This document shows, in pieces, positions 57,180-64,000 of a stretch of 64,000 nt of DNA (its first letter is position 1; each line of letters starts with the position of its first letter). The stretch spans positions 5,865,001 through 5,929,000 of the forward strand of contig JAPTOF010000016.1 of the NCBI GenBank assembly GCA_028554755.1, read 5' to 3'. The notes below the pieces were generated by a model. The model searched no databases. It saw nothing but the letters and a program-made list of their open reading frames with translations, and was not told where the DNA came from. The position numbers and the translations under genes are program-made. This stretch comes from Cordia subcordata. Lineage: Eukaryota > Streptophyta > Magnoliopsida > Boraginales > Cordiaceae.

Positions 57180-60100
57180 CGTCTTGTGCTGGAACGGATA
57201 TAGACTGAGAAATAGTTTGAATAGTTTATAATTATCAAATTTCGTTCAATAATGTTACTAAGAGATTTTATTTTGTCTTAAGCAACCAAAATAGCAGTGT
57301 CTTCAAGACACAGCTCTCATGCTACACATTGAAAATTTAAGCATATACTTGGAACAAATTCCGAATTCTCTTTAAATCACATCTACTATGAAACTAATAA
57401 GTGTGCCAATTAGTATTGGCAAATTATGGGCTTCATCTTCCTTGAAACTATCATCAAGCGGAAGAATCCCCTGATAAGCTCAAAATTTTATTGCGGAATG
57501 ATTATATATAGAGGAATCTTGACTCCTAAATTAGTCTTATAATTACCGACTTGGCCTTCTTAACGAAAAAGTAACAGAATCTTTAATTATTTTTTAATTT
57601 AAAGAAATAAAGTTCTTGCATCATGCATCTTTTATAGGATGGTTATCAAGGGCTCATTATTATACATAGGGTTCGTATATTTTTTTTATATAGCTTCTTT
57701 AGTTACCTATTTATTTATTTATAGTAATTTAATTTCTTTTGGTTAAATAGTAATTTAATTCAGCTTTTAAAACATTACAAGAATTTGTTATGTACTATAC
57801 GATTTTTCTTACTTTAAAGATCAACCATTCCGAAAAGTAAACTTTGGCGTATGCTTATACATTATATTGTTATTTATTTATTTTTTTCTAGGCGTTATAT
57901 TGCTAGAAAAGCCAAAAAAAAAAACCAAATAACGTGCTAAGTTCATTGTTAAAATGCAGAATCTTAATAATTTATGCTGAGAAATTTGTATGCCATCTAC
58001 TATTAGTTTTTAATCCATAGAATAGATGATTTGACTTTTGTTAAATATCCCTTAGACCCAGAATCTTGACAAGTAAGGAGTACAATGACTCCGCTCTTTG
58101 ACAAGTAAGGAATACAACGACTCCGCGGGCAATTTGTCGAGCATGAAAAATAGATAGATAGCATGATATATTACTAGGTGTGGTTTTTATAAGCCTAATG
58201 GCATTTAGTTAGGTTGTAACTAAATAAGCAATATATGCATAGATTTGAAGACTATGCATGATTGGGAAATGAGAACAAGTCTATGCATAAATTGAATGTT
58301 AGTCTACATTACATATATGCTACATATATATTACCACGCACACATGAATGCAATGCCATGCACATACACGAATATATGTGGTACACAAAAAAATATATAT
58401 GCAAAATTAAAGAAAAGAACATTTGTGGTTGGCATTCCCGATGCGTGTGTGTGTGTGGGGGACAGTGAAATAGATAGAGGGCAGGCGGCAGATTTGGGGG
58501 AGAGGAGCCAGAAAGGGACGTTTGCATGGAGTGATATTGCTTTCACTTATTCACTTGTTGATTTCGAAGTAAATATGAGAGCAAAAGCAATTGGCTTCTG
58601 CAAAATCTGCTCATAGCAAGAAAAAAAAGGCTTTTGCCCTCTTCTTTCGCAAACCAACCCTTGGCTTATTCAGTTGCCCCCCGTACAATAATAAGCCGTT
58701 TTACATCATCCAAACAACCCCTCATTTTCCTCCCGCTTCAGCCTCCGCCTCCTTAGGGTTTCTACAATCATCATGTCCATATACATTTTCGTTTTTTTAA
58801 TTTTATTTTTATTAATTTACTTTAAAAAGAACTAAAAGATTGCTTTTATTGATTTGACATTTCATTGTTTGTTTTCTAGCACATACAGATATGTGTGTTT
58901 TAGGTCAGTGAGACCATATCAGAGTGGACAGACAACTTACAATCCTTTACTAGCTTTGTCCTATACTAAATTTCTAATTTTTCCCTAGGCTTTTTTTAGC
59001 TAATCTGGTTATATCCCATCTCCAACATTCATTCATAATATATTATGAGGGATTGGTGAATTTATCATGTAATTGTTATAAAATAATTTCAGTATCATTT
59101 GGTTTTGCTTATAACTTTTTTTGGGGTTGACAACTTATTGATGACAGGTATAGTTGCCAATTGTATTGATAATTGATTGCACCTTTTCACTTGTATTTCA
59201 GAACCATCAGTGACTAGGGTCGTTTCATTTTTCTAAGTTTTCTTTTTCTTTTTTTTTTATAAGTTATTTTGAATTTGATCCTCAACAAATTCTCTATAGT
59301 CATGTGGGCTTATTAAATCCGTTTGCTCTATTTCAGACAGGGTTGAGTAAGAGTGACGTTGACAGACCCTTCTTTTACATTCTTTGTTCTCAACGGGATT
59401 TATACTCAAGTCATCATTTTTGGTAAATTTATTTCAATTATTTGAGCTATTTGCTTTCCATCATTGATAACGGACCTTGTTTGCATGTGAAACAATTAGA
59501 AATACAACTATTAATTAGTAAAGGGGAAAAATGTGACTTAAAGATAGGGACAGCAATTTTAATGCGTGGTGGGATTATATACAATTTGATATTATTTTCC
59601 CTCTCATGATGAATGCCAAACCTACGGAGAAGTTTAAAAGTTTTCTTTGATTATGTATCAATGAGCTTTTCTTTCTCCTTTCCTATTGCATTGTAAGGAG
59701 AAGATTCATAAATTTTAGAGAGAATGAACCTGCTTCTGCCACAATATATTGTAAAGAAACTTTATAAGATTCTTGCCCCCTTTTGTTTATATACCAGTGC
59801 TCTATTCTTGCAAACCATAGAAAAGGCAGAAAAAACAAAAGAATATAATTTTTTAAAAGAATTCATTGTTTGCCTCCCTTGTTTTCCATATACTTGAGCA
59901 ATTTACATTTTCTTTTGTGCTTCAATGCCACGCATTAATTCAACGTTGCGCAGATATTGTTCCTGCCTCCTTTCGAAACCTAATGGATTGTAGTTAGGTG
60001 GAAAAGACACATATAAAGCTGGTGCCAAGATAGTTTTTTTATTTTTTTATTTCGGGTATGTTAATTTCATGATGATTGTAGCTTATGAGTAAGCTTAATT

Positions 60101-60260
60101 ACATGCAAGTATAATTTCAGTCGATTTGAATCCCTCACAGCATATAGAGAGAAATTCAGTAGTAGTCATAAATATATTATTAATTCAACACAACTGCGGA
60201 ACCAAGTATTTTCCCAAGAGAGCAAGAGAGAATGTGAGTGAGGTATGGGGATATCAATAA
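57180..60260. other. Gene-free DNA upstream of the YABBY gene
   Basis: No coding signature was found. A 31-33 bp tandem duplication lies at 58067-58130 (TTGACAAGTAAGGA.TACAA.GACTCCGC). (GT)n is at 58445-58457. The rest is AT-rich. Confidence 0.6.
58067..58130. repeat. Tandem duplication of ~31 bp
   Basis: TTGACAAGTAAGGAGTACAA, then TGACTCCGC, is followed at once by a second copy with two substitutions. It is a short recent local duplication. Confidence 0.85.
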
Positions 60261-60264
60261 AGCT

Positions 60265-60475
60265 AAGGGCCTGTTTGAATTGTGTGTGTGTGTGTGTTTT
60301 TTTTTTCCCACTAAAAAAGCACATTTTTGTAATAAGTATTTAGATTAGAATTAGATTGCAGAAAATGCTAAAACTCTGAAAAAAGAAAAGACCCAATTTC
60401 AGCTTTTTCAAAAAATCAGAATTTTTAACTTTTTTTCAAAAGTTTTAAGAAAAAGACAATTTAAACGAGCCTTAA
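60265..60475. repeat. MITE-like T-rich element
   Basis: The left end AAGGGCCTGTTTGAATTGTG and the right end GACAATTTAAACGAGCCTTA form a good inverted repeat. The interior has (GT)n, then A/T runs. It is the clearest complete member of the family in this window. Confidence 0.65.
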
Positions 60476-60479
60476 ATTG

Positions 60480-61150
60480 AATGGTTGAGCTGGCTGATAT
60501 TTTCGGGCAAGTGCAAGTGATCCATGGCTTAGCCTCAACCATTGCCATCTGCACGTACGAATTTATCAGAGTCGAAGGGGCGTGTGAACACTGAACAGCT
60601 TGAGGACATTGAAGATTTTACCCCACACCAAGAATAGGTTAAAGGGTAGCAGAGAGATTTGGCAATTGGCAATTGCCTTTGCCAATAATCAAATCAAAAT
60701 GCCAATTTTCATATGTCTTTGTATGCCTCGATTAAGACAAGGAGAGACAACTTGCCTATGATCAGATACCTCATGCATTTCTGCGTACACTAGGACCATC
60801 ACCTTTTGTTACTTGCAATTTATACGAGGGAAAAAGTTTCTCTATCAAAACATTCTACAACATTTTTATTTGATAAGTGATATATAACTAGGAATAAAGT
60901 TGAGCTCTTAAAAGTAAAACTAACGAAAAGAAAATCTTCCGTTGCCCTTTTCATCAGCCTAATATAAGATGGTGCATTTAGCAAAATAACCCCTTTCCAT
61001 TTTGATTTGGAATTAAAGATAACTCGAATTGTTGAAAATATGTATCACCCTTGAGTGATGCAAGTTGGGTTGATTTGAGTTGAGGGGAAAGGGTAAGAAT
61101 CCAAAAAACCCTTTTCATTTTCATTTGAAATCACATAAAAAGTCTATCCA
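60480..61150. other. Gene-free DNA
   Basis: No gene or clear repeat was seen. Confidence 0.5.
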
Positions 61151-61154
61151 AATC

Positions 61155-62070
61155 AGGGGCGGAGCTAGGGGAACTAGGGGGCCCTGGCCCTCCTCAGCTC
61201 TAAAAATTTATTTTTACATTTATATATGTTAAGAGCGAAAAATGAAAAAACAAAAGTCCTATTTTGAGCCCCTAAAATTTTTTATTAGTGAGTAAATATT
61301 TTAAAACATGACACTAGTATAATGTCAAAAAGATTAATTTTTTTCTAAATATTTATCTTAAATTTTCTTTATTTGATGGTTTTGAAAATTTTGAATTCTT
61401 GTTGTGATATTTTAATAAGTTCTTTAGTTATTTAAAATGATATATTTAAGTAGTCAAATGTTTATAAGTGATCGGTAATTAATTTTAGCGGATAAAATTG
61501 TAGTAATGCTTAATCTATTTACCTTTCAGTTAGGCATTTTAAATTTTTTATATAAAATAATTTATTTTGAGTATACAAATTATTAAATGATGTTGAGTGT
61601 TTCACAAAAAAAAAAAAGTACTTTGTAAATGGAAAAATACTTTTTTTGTTAAGTTTTTGGAGTAGCTTCTAAAAGATAAAACTCTAAAAAGTAGATTTTT
61701 TTTTCTAGCGTTATAAAGAGTATGCTTTTTTCTATAAGTTGATCCAAATAGACTCTTCAAACCTTTAACAAAATTTTCAAGGGATAATATACATGTGTCT
61801 AATCATCCTAACTTTTTAAAAGATAACTTGATTTTTTACAAGGAAAAAAAAAATTCTTGTCGCATTCATGTAAATATGACAATTGATTTTTTTTTATTTA
61901 GACGAGTCTAACTTCATGAACTTAATTAGTTAACTTTCTCTTCCATAACATTGCCTTTTTTCTTTTTTGCTAAATAGTATAATACTTTGTTATAATTAAA
62001 ATATTTAATACTGTTGATATTCTTCATTAAGTCTCAGCCTCCCAACCTTAAATTTCTAGCTCTGCCGCTT
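61155..62070. mobile_element. hAT-like non-autonomous element (CAGGGGCGGAGCTAG end)
   Basis: The left end CAGGGGCGGAGCTAGGGG fits hAT-type termini (CAGNG). The right end, read in reverse, contains AAGCGGCAGAGCTAG, a partial match. The body is AT-rich with no ORF. I could not find a convincing 8-bp target duplication, so the right boundary may be eroded. Confidence 0.5.
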
Positions 62071-62074
62071 ACCT

Positions 62075-64000
62075 AAAGTCAAGAATCTCATGGTACAATG
62101 ATATATCCTAACACACACTTTAAATTAAGCAGCGAATAAAAAATATTTTCAATGACCCTTTTTATTTTTTAGAGAATGCATTTTACTTCCTATATTTTCT
62201 AAAGTTACACAAATTTTCTATAATTTAAAACTCGATAATACCCTCTTTTTTTTTTTTTTTTTTAAAGAATGTTGCTCAAGATCAGGAGTTTCATGCAATA
62301 TTCATCAAAGGATAGTGGGACATTAGAGACATTCTTTATAACATAGGAAGGTAGAAATCGTAAAGGGTATTATGTAACTTTAGAAAAATATAGCGGATAA
62401 AAATACATTTTACTTTATTTTTTAAATGGCACTATAGTTTCATATGTGTAAAATACACGCTCACAGAATCTTGGCCCAGGTTGACCCAATCTACGGGCAC
62501 TTGGCATTGGATGTACTCAAATGGTTACATTATAGATGGAAACCTAATGGGCCGCCAAGAGTATCCCGAGGCAAGTGCCCATTCAAAAAAAAAGAAAAAG
62601 GAGAGTTCCAAATTTCCTCGTAGGCCCAAAATTGCCAGTATAAAATCTCATGTTCTTTTCCCTCTCACAAGTAAATATCTTATCCACCAACTGAGGGCTC
62701 AATGAGCCTTTTTTTAAGAGCGTTTTAATTTTCTTTTGAAAAATACAATTTGAGAAGTTAAAAATTTTTATTTTTGGAGAAATTAAAATTAATTTTTTTT
62801 AATTTCAAGTTTTTTAAAAAAAATTTAATTCAAATACTTATTATAAAAAATATTTTTTTTTACAAAAAGAAATACTTTTACATAATAAAACCCAATCCGA
62901 ATATCCCCTAAATTGAGGTTGATGAACTACGAATACTAGTCATTACCACCAACTTCATTTTGTTTCTCACCAACATTTTATAAAGTTTTTGAACATACCT
63001 ATGCTTTTCTAGCATGGTTATTTTCTGATTTATGAGCTAAAACCATGTATTGAGAAAAACTATACACCACGAAATTGATATTTGAAATAATTATAGATGA
63101 TTTTGGCTAATCTAAAGAAATCTAGTAATCTTTATTGTCCTTGCATTGAGTTGGAAGCCATGGCTTTCAAGAATGAAGACACACAAAAAAAAAAAAAAGA
63201 AAGAAAAAAAAGAAAGAAAAAAACACCGTGTACATATGACAACCAATCCTTCTTTTTGCTGAAGATGTGGTTGAAGTGCAAGAGAAACTATTTCATGTAA
63301 GAATCAAACACTTTCCCCTGATTTTCTTTCCCCTTCTTGGCATTCATACTACTTCAATATCCATTAACATAAACTACATCCATTAAAAATGGCATTGACT
63401 TCAGTTTCTTTATTGCCTCTAAAGTCAATCAACACACCATCTGATTCACCTTATACTCTTAATAAAGCTCTCAATGTTTGCCAAACTTCTTTAAGGCCTT
63501 GTTCTACTGTGGTGTGTCACATGGTGTCTCATAATGATCACAATCATAGAGGTGAGATAATTTGATTCATCTTGATCAATCACGTGTCATGCAAGTGAAA
63601 ACAAGATAGATTTTCTTGCTCAGCACTTGTACTTAATCACGCAAGAATAATACTAATTTGCAGAATCATGTATTTATAAGAGTTACCATTAAATCTAAAT
63701 ACTTAAGGTTGTGGAGAGATGATATTAATGTATCTATTTATTGTACTAAACATGTCTCTTCACCTGCAAGCAAGGATTATTTTTGAGGTTCTATGTAGAT
63801 AATATTAATGCTTTTAAATGAGGGGTAGTGAGTTTCGAACCCATTACCATTTGCCAGGTCTCTGAAATTATACCGTCCCGTCTAAAAGCTTAAGCTTGTT
63901 GATGATAGTGTATTTATTTATTATATTACCAGTATTTTCTTGCGTTTCTTGCCTTAGACTCATAGGCTTATCTATAGTGGGTTAGAATGGTGTTGGACTG
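62075..64000. other. Gene-free AT-rich DNA to the window end
   Basis: T/A runs are common (for example 62248-62264 and 63184-63223). A possible further member of the T-rich MITE family lies at 62706-62912 (right end CCCAATCCGAATATCCCC). No gene was seen. Confidence 0.5.

Overview
This is a nuclear plant (eudicot) genome window. It is AT-rich, its genes are split by short GT-AG introns, and it carries plant-specific families (YABBY, SKU5-like, plant mobile domain, vacuolar invertase) plus plant transposons. An asterid/Lamiales-type source is possible, but I cannot establish that from sequence alone. All exon models were built by hand from reading frames and splice sites. Every coding junction listed keeps frame.

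Layout. 1 to ~7,670: most of a Mutator-like element (MULE) carrying two convergent, decayed genes, a MURA-type transposase (+) and a plant mobile domain gene (-). Its subterminal regions are packed with copies of a 19-bp palindrome; the left terminus lies outside the window. ~7,700-13,980: intergenic DNA with a possible orphan terminal exon (9,054-9,199, -) and a tight cluster of CACGTG boxes (12,842-13,125). ~14,000-20,560: a trehalose-6-phosphate phosphatase gene (+, 377 aa) with a large leader intron and a predicted upstream ORF. 23,360-28,000: a vacuolar acid invertase (+, 650 aa) that includes the classic 9-nt mini-exon. 29,262-29,740: the 3' end of a LINE. 29,927-35,989: a complete but dead Ty1/copia element (-) with two LTRs and a 5-bp target duplication. 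36,000-45,200: gene-free DNA with several non-autonomous inverted-repeat elements. 45,200-51,000: a SKU5/SKS multicopper-oxidase-like gene (+, 592 aa, GPI-anchored type) whose leader holds the start-stop element ATGTAA. 51,380-52,100: a diverged tandem duplication. 57,170-54,787: a FIL/YAB1-type YABBY transcription factor gene (-, 219 aa). 57,200-64,000: gene-free DNA with MITE-like and hAT-like remnants.

Functionally, the TPP and invertase genes are neighbours on the same strand and both act in sucrose/trehalose-phosphate metabolism; the adjacency may be chance. The SKU5-like gene acts at the cell wall and the YABBY gene in lateral-organ polarity. The two most interesting signals are in leaders: ATGTAA in the SKU5-like 5'UTR (the same hexamer as the boron-sensing start-stop element) and the predicted spliced upstream ORF in the TPP 5'UTR. 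The MULE is notable because almost every lesion in its two genes is a C-to-T-type nonsense change in an otherwise preserved frame.
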